Assembly: GCA_022510765.1 (NCBI GenBank)
Contig: JAFLSU010000008.1
Span: forward strand, 1 to 64,000
Reading direction: 5' to 3'
Length of the DNA stretch: 64,000 nt
DNA from: Christensenellaceae bacterium
GTDB lineage: Bacteria > Bacillota > Clostridia > Christensenellales > CAG-138
Shown here: positions 9,344 to 21,326 of the stretch, piece by piece
Position numbering within the stretch: the first letter of the stretch is position 1
How the letters are laid out: every line of letters begins with the position of its first letter
Translations under genes and position numbers: made by a program
The notes under the pieces: generated by a model
Told to the model about the DNA's origin: nothing
Databases searched by the model: none
The model's input: only the letters and a program-made list of their open reading frames with translations

Positions 9344-11518
9344 ATGGACAGACTCATAGCTGCATGTGAACGGAAGTTCACTCAGGATAAAATTGAATTG
9401 GTAAAAAAGGCCGTTGACTTCGCTAAAACGGTTCACGCTGAGCAAAAGCGTGAATCCGGCGAAGCATACTATATCCACCCCGAGGCCGTCGCACTTTTCC
9501 TGCTTGAAATGGATTTGGATGCCGATACGGTCATTGCGGGGCTGCTTCACGATACCGTCGAGGATGGTCACGGTATAACCGTTGAGCAAATATCAGCCAT
9601 GTTCGGCAAGGACATAGCGCGAATGGTTGACGGCGTTACAAAGCTTACTAAGAGCAACATTTCGCATATGCTTTCGCGTGAGGACAGGCAGGCTGAAAAT
9701 CTTCGCAAGATGTTCCTCGCTATCGCAAACGATGTGCGCGTGGTCGTGATTAAGCTCGCTGATCGCCTTCATAATATGCGTACCCTCGGCTATTGCAGCA
9801 AGGAAAAGCGCATACGCAAAGCACAGGAAACCATGGAGGTTTATGCGCCTTTAGCTGACAGATTCGGTATGGGTGCCATAAAAATCGAGCTTGAGGATCT
9901 TTCCTTCAGCTACCTCATGCCCGTGGAATGCCGCAGGCTCCAATCGCTTATCGAACCCAAGCAGGAGGAGCGCATGGCATTGCTCAAAACGTCAATGCGC
10001 CGCATCGAGACTGCCCTCAAGGAAGCCGGCATTAAGGCGGATGTCAGCGGAAGAAGAAAGCATATTTACAGCATCTATCGCAAGCTCAACATAAAAAAGG
10101 TCGGTCTCAACGAGATTTACGACTTGGTCGCCTTGCGTGTAATTGTCGATTCGATCAAGGATTGTTATGGTGCGCTCGGCATAATTCATTCAATTTGGAA
10201 GCCGTTTCCGGGCAGATTTAAGGATTATATCGCGATGCCCAAAACGAATATGTATCGTTCGCTCCATTCCACGCTTTTCAGCGAACACGGTATGCCGTTC
10301 GAGGTTCAGATAAGGACATGGGAAATGCACCGAACTGCCGAATACGGCATCGCCGCACACTGGATGTATAAGGAAGGGCGCACCGAACAGGATAATCTCG
10401 ACAGTAAGCTTGCATGGCTGCGCCAGCTTGTAGACTACGATTCCGATGCTGGCTCAACCAAGGAGTATGTCGATAATGTCCGCCAGGATTTCTTCACGGA
10501 CTATGTATTCGTACTCACTCCGAACGGCGAAATAATCGATATGCCGCTCGGCTCCACCCCAGTTGACTTTGCATACCGCATACACACCAATGTCGGCAAC
10601 CACACCCAGCACGCAAGGGTAAACGGCGCGTTGGTAAAGCTTGATTACAAGCTTAAAACCCATGATGTCGTTGAAATATTGACGAACCCTCAGGCCGCCC
10701 CGAACAGGGATTGGCTTAACTTTGTTAAAACTTCACAGGCAAAATCTAAGATCAAGCAGTGGTTTAAAAAGTCCAATCGTGAAGAGAACATCGAGCGCGG
10801 ACGCGAAATGCTTATAGAAGCAGCCCGCAGGCAGGGACAAAAGTTTGCCGATATTTCAAAACCCGAATTCTGTCAGGCCATGCTCAAGCGCATGGGGATG
10901 ACATACATGGACGATGTTTATGCGGCCATAGGTTATGGGGGCTTCACCACAGGACAGATCCTTCACAGGCTCATGGATGCCTATCGCAAGGCGCAAAAGG
11001 AGGAGGAGCTTGCACGCAAGCTCGAACAGAACGAGCAGGCTCCCGGTAAAAGCTTCGACGCAAGCGGTCGTGCCGTCATCGTGAAGGGTGAAGCCAATAT
11101 GGTCGTGCGCTTCGCGCAATGCTGCTCTCCCCTGCCCGGTGATGATATTTTCGGCTATATCACCAGAGGACGCGGCGTTTCCATCCACAGCAAGGATTGC
11201 GCCAATGCATCAGCACTGCTTAGCGACAGCGATCGCATTATTGACGTATCATGGGCGGATGAAGATAACGCCAGCTTCCCGGTCACGATTCACATCCTTG
11301 CCAAGGAGCGAGTAGGGCTTCTGATGGATTTGAGCCAAATGTTAATGAATATGAAGATAAATCTCCGCTGCATCAATGCGAGAGCCGTCGAATCAACCGA
11401 AGAAGTCGATGTTTCCATGAGTTTCGATGTACAGAATGCAGTTCATCTTCAGAACATCGTGCGCAACCTGATGAAGGTCGACTCAGTTGAAGAAGTATCG
11501 AGGGTAAAGTCAACATGA
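9344..11518 (+). CDS. rel: Bifunctional (p)ppGpp synthetase/hydrolase
   Basis: A long RSH protein (724 residues) that makes and degrades (p)ppGpp in the stringent response. The domain order is complete. The HD hydrolase includes HD at 69-70 within LLHDTVED. The synthetase includes GRFKDYIAMPKTNMYRSLHS near residue 285-305; RFKD is the RxKD form typical of bifunctional enzymes. A TGS domain lies near 385-445 and a C-terminal ACT domain near 650-724. Its stop codon overlaps the dtd start (ATGA), so the two are co-translated. Confidence 0.96.
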   Translation: MDRLIAACERKFTQDKIELVKKAVDFAKTVHAEQKRESGEAYYIHPEAVALFLLEMDLDADTVIAGLLHDTVEDGHGITVEQISAMFGKDIARMVDGVTKLTKSNISHMLSREDRQAENLRKMFLAIANDVRVVVIKLADRLHNMRTLGYCSKEKRIRKAQETMEVYAPLADRFGMGAIKIELEDLSFSYLMPVECRRLQSLIEPKQEERMALLKTSMRRIETALKEAGIKADVSGRRKHIYSIYRKLNIKKVGLNEIYDLVALRVIVDSIKDCYGALGIIHSIWKPFPGRFKDYIAMPKTNMYRSLHSTLFSEHGMPFEVQIRTWEMHRTAEYGIAAHWMYKEGRTEQDNLDSKLAWLRQLVDYDSDAGSTKEYVDNVRQDFFTDYVFVLTPNGEIIDMPLGSTPVDFAYRIHTNVGNHTQHARVNGALVKLDYKLKTHDVVEILTNPQAAPNRDWLNFVKTSQAKSKIKQWFKKSNREENIERGREMLIEAARRQGQKFADISKPEFCQAMLKRMGMTYMDDVYAAIGYGGFTTGQILHRLMDAYRKAQKEEELARKLEQNEQAPGKSFDASGRAVIVKGEANMVVRFAQCCSPLPGDDIFGYITRGRGVSIHSKDCANASALLSDSDRIIDVSWADEDNASFPVTIHILAKERVGLLMDLSQMLMNMKINLRCINARAVESTEEVDVSMSFDVQNAVHLQNIVRNLMKVDSVEEVSRVKST

Positions 11519-11961
11519 AGGCAATTGTTCAAAGGGTATCCGAATCCACCGTTGTCATCGAAGGGGATTGCGCCCGAAAAATCGGATCAGGACTCACGGT
11601 GCTTATCGGCATCGAACCGGACGACGGTGCTTCGGATGTCGATTATATCGTTAAAAAATGCTTAAATCTGCGCATATTCGAGGACGAGTTCGGCAAAATG
11701 AACCGCTCGGTGCTTGACTGTGACGGCGAGATCCTATTGGTATCCCAATTCACCCTGCTTGGCGATGCGCGGAAGGGCAACCGTCCAAGCTTCATCGGTG
11801 CGGCAAGACCCGAAACGGCGATCCCCCTTTATGAAAGCGTTATTGCAGCGTTGCAGAAGAGCGTGCATGTTGAAACGGGTGTTTTCGGAGCCGACATGCA
11901 GGTATACATTGTAAACAATGGCCCCGTTACTATACTTCTTGACAGCAAGAAGCTATACTGA
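11515..11961 (+). CDS. dtd: D-aminoacyl-tRNA deacylase
   Basis: Removes D-amino acids (and mischarged Gly) from tRNA as a proofreading factor. The 148 residues are full length. Hallmarks are SQFTL near residue 78 and the active-site NNGPVT motif near 132. It overlaps rel by 4 nt, a conserved arrangement in Firmicutes. Confidence 0.96.
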   Translation: MKAIVQRVSESTVVIEGDCARKIGSGLTVLIGIEPDDGASDVDYIVKKCLNLRIFEDEFGKMNRSVLDCDGEILLVSQFTLLGDARKGNRPSFIGAARPETAIPLYESVIAALQKSVHVETGVFGADMQVYIVNNGPVTILLDSKKLY

Positions 11962-12056
11962 GGCATAAAACTGATATTTTTGTATTTTTACCTTTCTTTC
12001 AATGTTGTAACACCGATTGGAAGAAACACGGCTATGGTGCTGAAAGGAAGCATTAA

Positions 12057-12710
12057 ATGAACATTCTCTCCGTCCCGACCGGGCCGCTCTCGGTCAATAC
12101 GTACATAGTTTTTACTGACGAGGCCGCCAAAAAAGGCGGTGACTGCGTTGTTATCGATCCCGCGAATTCAAAAAAAGTACTTGATGAGATGGCAAAGTAC
12201 AAATTGCATTGCTCTCACATATTGCTCACGCATGGACATTTTGACCATATCATTGGAGTTGCGGGATTAAAGGAGCATGAAAACGCAACCGTGATGATCC
12301 ATTCACTCGATGCGGCTGCTCTTTCGGACAGTTCTGTAAACCTTGCAATGATCTCCGGTGCGCTCGTAAGACCTTGCGAGGTTGATATTCCGCTAAAGGA
12401 TAACGACCGCTTTACGGCAGCCGGAATGGATTTTCGCGTTATACATACCCCCGGCCATACCCGTGGCTGCGTATGTTTTGTCATGGAGGATGAAAAGGTA
12501 ATATTCTCAGGCGATACGCTGTTTCGCCTGAGCGTTGGACGAACGGATTTTCCGGGCAGCAGCACCGAGCAACTCTATGAATCCATACTGTATCGTCTAT
12601 TCACGCTTCAAGGGGATTATCGGGTCTTACCGGGACACATGCGCGAAACGACGCTCGATTTTGAGCGCAAACACAATCCGTTCATGCGCAACGGCGGTTT
12701 GGACTATTAA
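12057..12710 (+). CDS. MBL-fold metallohydrolase (glyoxalase II-like)
   Basis: A 217-residue metallo-beta-lactamase-fold hydrolase with the metal motif HGHFDH (59-64), a downstream HTPGHT and SGDTLF. The size is that of short bacterial glyoxalase II-like proteins found between dtd and hemZ in Clostridia. Substrate is not known; annotation as hydroxyacylglutathione hydrolase would be only by similarity. AAAGGA precedes the ATG. The gene ends 33 nt before hemZ, with a small hairpin (CTGCAT/ATGCAG, 12714-12730) in the gap. Confidence 0.9.
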   Translation: MNILSVPTGPLSVNTYIVFTDEAAKKGGDCVVIDPANSKKVLDEMAKYKLHCSHILLTHGHFDHIIGVAGLKEHENATVMIHSLDAAALSDSSVNLAMISGALVRPCEVDIPLKDNDRFTAAGMDFRVIHTPGHTRGCVCFVMEDEKVIFSGDTLFRLSVGRTDFPGSSTEQLYESILYRLFTLQGDYRVLPGHMRETTLDFERKHNPFMRNGGLDY

Positions 12711-12743
12711 ACTCTGCATTCATTATGCAGCGGGGGGTGCGAC

Positions 12744-14216
12744 ATGCTTTTATATACAAACAGACAGAATTTTTTCAATGATATTTGCGAGATAATACGT
12801 CTGTTTCTTCCACAGGCCACCATTGAGCTTTGCGAAGATAACCCAGGCTTTAGTGGTGCTGATAGTTTGTATGTCACTCTTGTTGATCGCGATGAGCATT
12901 TTGTTGCCGAGGCGAGCCTTTGCTTTAATGGTATATCCTACAGTTATATCCATACCGCACCCTATCGTGATGAAAGCGCTCTCTTAGAAAAGCGCTATGG
13001 CAAGCGCTGCATCAAGGTTGCCGCATTCCGCGCGATGCGTAAAGCGTTCCCCGAAACGAGTCTTCCATGGGGATCGTTGACCGGAATACGTCCGACAAGG
13101 CTACTTCGTGAGTTAAAACTCACAGAAGGCGAACAAAATGCAAACCGGCTCATGCTCAATGAATTTGACGTAACCGAGGAAAAGCTGCGCCTTGCGGACA
13201 AAATAGTGACCGTACAGACCGAAGTACTAGGCTCTATCCGACATGACGAGGTAGATGTATATATAGGCATTCCGTTCTGCAAAACACGATGCCTGTACTG
13301 TTCCTTTGCGTCACAGCTTCGCACGCAAAAAACCGATATGAGCGCATACCTTTCCGCTCTTAAGCGTGATATTCTGAACGGAGTCAAGCTCGTTAAAGCT
13401 AATGGGCTGCATGTTCGCGCGTTGTACCTCGGAGGAGGAACGCCCACGATACTGACGGCGGATGAGCTGAGCGACCTAATTGATTTTGCGATCACCGAAT
13501 ACGATGTAAAGCCCAGAACCGAGTTCACGGTTGAAGCAGGCAGGCCCGATACCATTACCGCCGAGAAGCTCCGCGTAATCAAAAAATATGGTGCAACAAG
13601 AATATCCGTCAATCCGCAGACCATGTGCGATGCAACGCTTCGCGCGGTTGGCAGGGAGCATACGTCAGAGGACATTCGTAAATGCTTCATGCTGGCACGA
13701 GAGATCGGCTTCGATTCCATCAATATGGACTTGATCGCGGGTCTTCCCGGTGAGGATGCACATGGCATGCAGTGCACGATCGATGAGGTCATCAAGCTTG
13801 ATCCCGACTGTCTCACCGTCCATACCCTTGCAATAAAGCGTTCATCGCGCCTTAAGGAGCAGCTTGAACACATAGCGCTGCCTGCGATTTCGGAGGTCGA
13901 ACGCATGACTGCAATAGGATCTGCGGGTGCAGAGGCCATGGGAATGCTGCCATACTATATGTATAGGCAAAAGTACATGGCCGGCAATATGGAGAATGTT
14001 GGGTATTCCAAGGCCGATAAGGTTTGCATATATAATATCGACATGATGGAGGATGCTCTAAGCATCATCGCTCATGGCGCGGGTGCAATGACCAAACGTG
14101 TTTTTCTGGGAGAACAGCGCATTGAGCGCGTACCGAATCCTAAGGATATAGCTACCTACATTGAAAAACTTGACCGAGTTCACGCGGAGCGTATGGAGCT
14201 GTTTGAAATACGTTGA
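12744..14216 (+). CDS. hemZ: HemZ-type radical SAM protein (coproporphyrinogen dehydrogenase-like)
   Basis: A 490-residue oxygen-independent coproporphyrinogen III oxidase-like enzyme. The N-terminal roughly 160-residue HemZ extension (SLPWGSLTGIRPTRL near 105-120) precedes the radical SAM motif C179, C183, C186 in PFCKTRCLYC, then YLGGGTPT and the HemW/HemN-like C-terminal half. In anaerobic Clostridia HemZ is kept even without a full haem pathway, so the physiological role here is uncertain. It closes the recJ-hemZ cluster. Confidence 0.92.
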   Translation: MLLYTNRQNFFNDICEIIRLFLPQATIELCEDNPGFSGADSLYVTLVDRDEHFVAEASLCFNGISYSYIHTAPYRDESALLEKRYGKRCIKVAAFRAMRKAFPETSLPWGSLTGIRPTRLLRELKLTEGEQNANRLMLNEFDVTEEKLRLADKIVTVQTEVLGSIRHDEVDVYIGIPFCKTRCLYCSFASQLRTQKTDMSAYLSALKRDILNGVKLVKANGLHVRALYLGGGTPTILTADELSDLIDFAITEYDVKPRTEFTVEAGRPDTITAEKLRVIKKYGATRISVNPQTMCDATLRAVGREHTSEDIRKCFMLAREIGFDSINMDLIAGLPGEDAHGMQCTIDEVIKLDPDCLTVHTLAIKRSSRLKEQLEHIALPAISEVERMTAIGSAGAEAMGMLPYYMYRQKYMAGNMENVGYSKADKVCIYNIDMMEDALSIIAHGAGAMTKRVFLGEQRIERVPNPKDIATYIEKLDRVHAERMELFEIR

Positions 14217-14373
14217 CGGAAGCCGTACTAAAATTCTGCGATAGTAGCATAGCCTAAACAGTATTTTCTGACAATTTAATGCTGTTTGATTCCATTTGAT
14301 TTACAAAAGTATTCTCTTCACTTTTATCTGCAAAAATTAATTTAACAGAAATTCCAAAATTGGCAGTACAAAT

Positions 14374-14400
14374 TTGGTTCGATCTGTGTTATGATATAAT
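14374..14400 (+). promoter_or_regulatory. Candidate promoter of cdaA-cdaR
   Basis: In the 280-bp gap after hemZ, a perfect TATAAT (14395-14400) follows TTGGTT with a slightly short 15-nt spacer (16 nt from TTTGGT). The leader to the cdaA ATG would be about 90 nt and GC-rich. Nothing else was recognised in this gap. Confidence 0.5.
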
Positions 14401-14496
14401 AGTGTGCGGGTATTCTGCATTTAATTGCATGAGTATTCTTTGCCGCGCGCGAGCATAGCGCCCGGTGTCCGGCGGCACGCGCATGGAGGTATTCGG

Positions 14497-15348
14497 ATGA
14501 AATTTAACGACATTATTAATGCGATACTCAGCGGTTTAGCCGAGTTTCGCTTTCAGGATCTGCTTGATATAATCATCATAGCATTTCTTATATATAAAAT
14601 CATCGAGGTTTCCGTCAACACTCGCGCCTATCAGCTTTTAAAGGGTTTGGCGGTACTCCTCATCATCATGCTGTTAAGCACCGTATTCAACCTATACACG
14701 GTGAACTACCTTCTGAATACCCTCTTAGTATCCGGTATCGTTATAGTATTCGTTCTCTTTCAGCCCGAGCTCCGCAGGGCTTTGGCTCACCTTGGCAGGT
14801 TTAAGTTTAATCTGGTTACCAGGGACAAGGAAAGCGATAATCAAATCGTCAAAGAACTTGTCAATGCGCTTGTGGAGCTTTCCAAACGCAAGGTCGGTGC
14901 GCTCATCGTTATCGAAAGGGAGACCAAGCTTGACGACTATCTTCCCACGGGAACATACCTTGATGCAAGCATAAGCAGTGCGCTTGTTCAGAATATATTT
15001 GAGCCGAAGACGCCGCTCCATGACGGTGCAGTTATCGTTCGAGACGGAAGGATTCACTATGCGGCTTGCGTGCTTCCGCTGTTCAGCGACCCTAATATTT
15101 CCAAGGAGCTTGGCACACGCCACCGCGCCGCACTCGGCGTATCCTCGGTTTCCGACAGTTTAACTCTCGTGGTATCAGAGGAGACTGGCGTTATATCCTA
15201 TGCGGAAAACGGTAAGCTCGTCCGATATGTTGACAGAATCGCGCTCACTGAGGTGCTTGAAACCATGTTCTCAGCACCTCAGGATGAACATCCGTTTACA
15301 TTTATCACCAAGAGGTTAGGTAAGGACAATGACAAGCAGCAAAGATAA
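14497..15348 (+). CDS. cdaA: Diadenylate cyclase CdaA (membrane-bound)
   Basis: Makes c-di-AMP from two ATP. Three transmembrane helices occupy residues 20-90. The DAC domain follows, with DGA at 176-178 (LHDGAVIV) and RHR at 208-210 (TRHRAALG), both essential motifs. The track begins at 14425, but ATG 14497 with GGAGGT 6 nt upstream gives the family's usual N-terminus and 283 residues. It overlaps cdaR by 20 nt. The usual third member, glmM, is not next to it. Confidence 0.95.
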   Translation: MKFNDIINAILSGLAEFRFQDLLDIIIIAFLIYKIIEVSVNTRAYQLLKGLAVLLIIMLLSTVFNLYTVNYLLNTLLVSGIVIVFVLFQPELRRALAHLGRFKFNLVTRDKESDNQIVKELVNALVELSKRKVGALIVIERETKLDDYLPTGTYLDASISSALVQNIFEPKTPLHDGAVIVRDGRIHYAACVLPLFSDPNISKELGTRHRAALGVSSVSDSLTLVVSEETGVISYAENGKLVRYVDRIALTEVLETMFSAPQDEHPFTFITKRLGKDNDKQQR

Positions 15349-16690
15349 CGATAGATTCATTAACCACACCGACGGGCATGCCCCCGCTGCGCCCGTCGGA
15401 AATTCAGAAAAAACGGACGAGACTCCCGTCCGTTGGTATAAGCGTTCCTTTATCCGCAAGCTTGGTTACATGCTCGTGTCGGCACTCATTGCCATGACCC
15501 TGTGGGGTTATGTCCTCATGAGCGAAAATCCCGCCCGCGAAAAGCGAATCGAAAACGTTCCGGTCAGCTTCAGCGGACTTGACTCAAACCTTGCCGTTTG
15601 CGGCAATTTAGACGAGCTTATTCCGAAGGTTACGGTTACCGTTCAAACCACGCTTAATGATCTTCCCCGCTTCAATCAGGAGAGTGTTGCAGGCAATATT
15701 GTCCGTGCATCCGTAAGCGCACAGGAAATAAACTCGGCCGGCGAACGCACGCTTTATATAACCGCAACGACAAGCATCGGTACGGTCATTTCCGTTACTC
15801 CCTCGGCGGTTACTTTAAAATTCGATAATGTTGTTGAACGCAGCATCCCTATCAGCCACAGCTTCATCGGCGAGCTTCCCGAAGGCTATTGGCATTCCGA
15901 TCCTCAGCTTGATTCAAGCAATGTTAGGATCAAGGGAGCGGAAAGCGAAATAAATAGCATAGTTAAGGCAAGCTTTGAAATTGATTTGACTGGTCGTACA
16001 AAGCCAATTAATGATTCCTTTACTCTCAATCTTTATGATAAAGAGGATAACATAATTGATTCCTCCTCGGTTGTCATAGGCACGCTGCCCTCCGCAACGG
16101 TTACCATGGATATTCTGCCATATTTGGAGATACCTATCCAACCCAATATCATCGGGCAGGATCGCCTTAAGGATATTTTTGAAATCTCAAGCATTAATAT
16201 CAGTCCTAATGCGCTCAGCATTGCTGCTGAGTCGGATGTGCTTGCTACTGTCAATGAGCTGATCTCGATTGAACCCATTGATATAAGTAATATATCGGAT
16301 GAAGGATTAGTTACTGCCACTATATCCGTGAGCGGACTTCCCGAGGGCATCAGACTGCTTTCCGAGAATCAATTCACGGTTACAATAGAGATCAGCGAGC
16401 GTAATGAGGAAATATCGTTCGAATCGATGCCGATCCTTATCATCAATCAGGATCCGGCCATGTACTACAGCTATGATACGACCGTTTGCAATATCAGTTT
16501 CAAGGGAAAGGCCAGTTTGATACGAAGTCTGTACTCATGGCAAATCAAATTGACGCTGAACATGTCAGGTTATGATGAAGGCAATTACACCCTCGTACCT
16601 GAGTTGGAGCTGCAGAATGGGGATCGTTTGCTTGAACTTGATTATAACATAACCCCTGTCATCTGCACGATTTCGCCGATAGAGAATTAA
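15329..16690 (+). CDS. cdaR: CdaR, YbbR-domain regulator of CdaA
   Basis: A 453-residue protein with a cytosolic tail, one transmembrane helix near residues 48-68, and an extracytoplasmic part of repeated YbbR domains. Segments such as VPVSFSGLDSNL and the later FIGELPEGYW are YbbR-like, and about four repeats fit the length. CdaR binds CdaA at the membrane and tunes c-di-AMP synthesis. Its start lies inside cdaA (20-nt overlap), so the two are coupled. Confidence 0.9.
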   Translation: MTSSKDNDRFINHTDGHAPAAPVGNSEKTDETPVRWYKRSFIRKLGYMLVSALIAMTLWGYVLMSENPAREKRIENVPVSFSGLDSNLAVCGNLDELIPKVTVTVQTTLNDLPRFNQESVAGNIVRASVSAQEINSAGERTLYITATTSIGTVISVTPSAVTLKFDNVVERSIPISHSFIGELPEGYWHSDPQLDSSNVRIKGAESEINSIVKASFEIDLTGRTKPINDSFTLNLYDKEDNIIDSSSVVIGTLPSATVTMDILPYLEIPIQPNIIGQDRLKDIFEISSINISPNALSIAAESDVLATVNELISIEPIDISNISDEGLVTATISVSGLPEGIRLLSENQFTVTIEISERNEEISFESMPILIINQDPAMYYSYDTTVCNISFKGKASLIRSLYSWQIKLTLNMSGYDEGNYTLVPELELQNGDRLLELDYNITPVICTISPIEN

Positions 16691-16759
16691 AATGCCTGGC
16701 TTGCACCGGCTTAAAGCCTATTTCGCATAGATTTGCGAAAAACAAAAGAAAGGATACAA

Positions 16760-18391
16760 TTGCGGGATTCGTCCTGCGATAAATTAAACGAAATGCGTCT
16801 TGTCGCAACAAATCTTAATATGCCCTTCAATGCGGATGAAGCCGCACTTAAGCTGCTGCTTTCCTCCCATATTCGCCTTGCCCCAGATGCGATCTCGGAA
16901 ATGCGCATTATACGGCACTCCCTCGATGCAAGGGATAAGGCGGATATACGCAGCATATATTCCGTCAGTTTCGAGCTTTCAAACGAAAACGCACGGCGCG
17001 TCGCGCTGTTGGATCTGAAAAATGTAGGTAAACTGCCTGAACGGACGAAACGATGCCCCGAATGCGGCAATGAACCTCAAAATGCAACCATTGCTGTCAT
17101 AGGTCTCGGCCCTGCTGGACTGTTTGCCGCATATGAGCTTGCCAAACTCGGCTACCATGTGACAGTGATCGAAAGGGGCAAGCCCATTTCCGAGCGCAAA
17201 GCGGACGTTGATGCCTTTTTCGAGAAAGGACTGCTCAATGCCCACAGCAACATTATGTACGGCGAGGGCGGCGCGGGTACCTTTTCGGATGGAAAGCTCA
17301 CAACGCGCATCAAGGATCCTCGTGCTGAGGATGTACTTGAAACTCTAATTAAGTTCGGCGCTGACGAGAGCATCGGTATAGAGGCAAAACCCCATATCGG
17401 CACGGACGTGCTTTCGGAAGTTGTGCTCAATATGCGCAAGGCGCTTGAGGATATGGGTGTCGATATTCGGTTCAATTCGTGCATGACGGATTTCGATTCC
17501 GCTAACGGACGCATCACTTCCGTAACGATAAACGGTTCGGAAAAAATACCCTGCTGTGCGGTCATTCTTGCCATCGGTCAGGCCGCAAGGGATACCTATC
17601 GACTGCTAATTTCCAAGGGCATTGAATTGATTCAAAAACCCTTTGCCGTGGGAGTACGCATCGAACACCCTCAGGATTTCATCAATCGATCCCAGTACGG
17701 CAAATTTGCAGGACACCCTCGCCTTGGTGCTGCTGAATACAGGCTCACCGGCAAGAGCGGCGAAAGGGGCGTTTACACCTTCTGTATGTGTCCTGGCGGC
17801 GTGGTCGTTGCGTCATCCTCTGATGCGGGACAAGTCGTGACCAACGGCATGAGCTATCATGCGCGGAACGGAATAAACGCGAACTCCGCCATAATTGTTC
17901 AAGTAAACCCGGTCGATTTTGGAGATGACCCGCTTTCTGGCATTGTATTCCAGGAAAAGCTTGAAAACGCGGCCTTCCGGCTTGGAGGCGGAGATTATTC
18001 CGCGCCTGCCATGCGCGTTGGAGATTTCCTTGCGCATAAAAAACCCGAGCGTTTCGGCGGCATAACCCCCACCTATCGTCCCAATGTCGTGCCGCGCGAT
18101 ATACGCCGCTGTCTCCCTCCCGTGATCTCGAAGGGCATTGAAGATGGTATCCGTGCATTCTCACGTCAAATTAAGAATTTTGACATGTATGACGCGGTGC
18201 TCACCGCCGTTGAGAGTAGATCCAGTGCGCCCGTTCGTATCGTTCGCGACGAGGGCGGCGAAGCTACCCGCATGAAGGGGCTTTACCCGGTCGGTGAGGG
18301 TGCAGGCTATGCGGGCGGAATCGTTAGTGCAGCCGTTGATGGCATCCGTGCTGCGGAACGAATAATTGCAAGATTCAAGCCACAAAAATAA
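16760..18391 (+). CDS. FAD-dependent dehydrogenase (COG2509 type)
   Basis: A flavoprotein of about 543 residues. After a roughly 100-residue N-terminal alpha/beta domain comes the FAD-binding Rossmann motif VIGLGPAGLFAAYELAKLG, then the family motif GEGGAGTFSDGKLTTR and a C-terminal EGAGYAGGIVSAAVDG that contacts FAD. Members are annotated uncharacterised FAD-dependent dehydrogenases; the substrate is unknown. Start choice: the track uses TTG 16733, TTG 16760 has AAAGGA 5 nt upstream, and ATG 16793 (MRLVATNL) best matches the family N-terminus but lacks a ribosome site. I favour 16760. Confidence 0.85.
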   Translation: MRDSSCDKLNEMRLVATNLNMPFNADEAALKLLLSSHIRLAPDAISEMRIIRHSLDARDKADIRSIYSVSFELSNENARRVALLDLKNVGKLPERTKRCPECGNEPQNATIAVIGLGPAGLFAAYELAKLGYHVTVIERGKPISERKADVDAFFEKGLLNAHSNIMYGEGGAGTFSDGKLTTRIKDPRAEDVLETLIKFGADESIGIEAKPHIGTDVLSEVVLNMRKALEDMGVDIRFNSCMTDFDSANGRITSVTINGSEKIPCCAVILAIGQAARDTYRLLISKGIELIQKPFAVGVRIEHPQDFINRSQYGKFAGHPRLGAAEYRLTGKSGERGVYTFCMCPGGVVVASSSDAGQVVTNGMSYHARNGINANSAIIVQVNPVDFGDDPLSGIVFQEKLENAAFRLGGGDYSAPAMRVGDFLAHKKPERFGGITPTYRPNVVPRDIRRCLPPVISKGIEDGIRAFSRQIKNFDMYDAVLTAVESRSSAPVRIVRDEGGEATRMKGLYPVGEGAGYAGGIVSAAVDGIRAAERIIARFKPQK

Positions 18392-18499
18392 CGTGTGGAT
18401 TTAATTAAAGCAATCGGAGACTAATGCGGAGATTTGCATAAATTAATTTGAGAATGATGCTATGATCCGCACAAAGCAAAACAAACGGATTTCTGTTCT

Positions 18500-19210
18500 A
18501 TGAAAAAATTTATTGTTATAATTGGTAACTTTGGTTCCGGCAAGACCGAGCTTTCACTCAATCTTGCATTCGAATACGCAAAAAATCAGAAGGTCACTCT
18601 CGTCGATCTCGACATAATTAACCCCTATTTCCGCTCAACCGAGCGCAAGGCGGAATTGGACGCTGCGGGCATTCGTCTGCTCTCCCCCACCTATGCCATG
18701 CTTGGCGTGGAGATCCCGAGTCTGCCTGCGGATATTTATTCTGTATTTTCGGACAGCAGCGACATCGTCATCTTTGATGTCGGAGGTGATCCGGCTGGCG
18801 CTATCGCTCTCGGACAGTACAAGCGTTTTTTCGACCAAGCTAAGGATGTGAAAGTATTATACGTCATCAACGCAAGACGTCCGTTCTCGTGTGAGCTCGA
18901 TATGAATCTTGACATGATCGCAAGGATCCGGGAAGCGGGCAGGATGGATATCGATGCCATCGTAAACAATACTAATCTTTCGCAGGAAACCTCGCTTGAG
19001 GAGCTCATCGACGGGTACAACCTTGTTCGCGATGTGGCTGTTGAGACCGGACTTCCCGTCAAATACACCGTCGGCGTTCCGAGCATCTTGGATGAATTCC
19101 GCCGCTACGCCGAAGATAACGGGCTTTTAAATGACTATATCGGTGAATACCACCCCATCGAACGCTATATGCACAGGGATTGGGAGCGTTATACCGAGAA
19201 GGGACTGTAA
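18500..19210 (+). CDS. P-loop ATPase of unknown role (MinD/CobB-like)
   Basis: A 236-residue cytosolic NTPase. Walker A is GNFGSGKTE near residues 9-17, DLDIINPYF near 37 resembles the deviant MinD/ArsA-type switch region, and FDVGGDPAG near 93 is the Walker B/switch II part. I recall homologues lying beside 2-oxoacid:ferredoxin oxidoreductase genes in Clostridia, but none are here. It stands between the FAD dehydrogenase and the ABC-F gene, all on the plus strand. Function is not assigned. Confidence 0.8.
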   Translation: MKKFIVIIGNFGSGKTELSLNLAFEYAKNQKVTLVDLDIINPYFRSTERKAELDAAGIRLLSPTYAMLGVEIPSLPADIYSVFSDSSDIVIFDVGGDPAGAIALGQYKRFFDQAKDVKVLYVINARRPFSCELDMNLDMIARIREAGRMDIDAIVNNTNLSQETSLEELIDGYNLVRDVAVETGLPVKYTVGVPSILDEFRRYAEDNGLLNDYIGEYHPIERYMHRDWERYTEKGL

Positions 19211-19299
19211 TCATCGGTACGATCAGTGTAATTGTTTGGTCATCAAAGATAACGATAGCAACCGTATTAGGTTATTGATTTTGTTTACGGAGTTAAACG

Positions 19300-21222
<1,923 letters not shown>

Positions 21223-21297
21223 AGTTGAGTAGTGTCTAAAGTCGTCTGCTGGCGAATGCGCTTTCATGGCTAAATCAGGTGTCATAACGCACCCAAG

Positions 21298-21326
21298 TTG
21301 CAAGCATCGCTTACAATAGTTAATAT
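21298..21326 (+). promoter_or_regulatory. Promoter of the RNase J gene
   Basis: TTGCAA and TAATAT are separated by 17 nt in the 181-bp gap between the ABC-F and RNase J genes. A 10-bp inverted repeat overlaps the -10 box (separate entry). Confidence 0.5.

Noticed and set aside
12995-13939. 314-codon minus-strand ORF
   Set aside because: Fully antisense to hemZ, which has clear radical SAM motifs. The translated sequence is Ser/Arg-rich with no recognisable domain.
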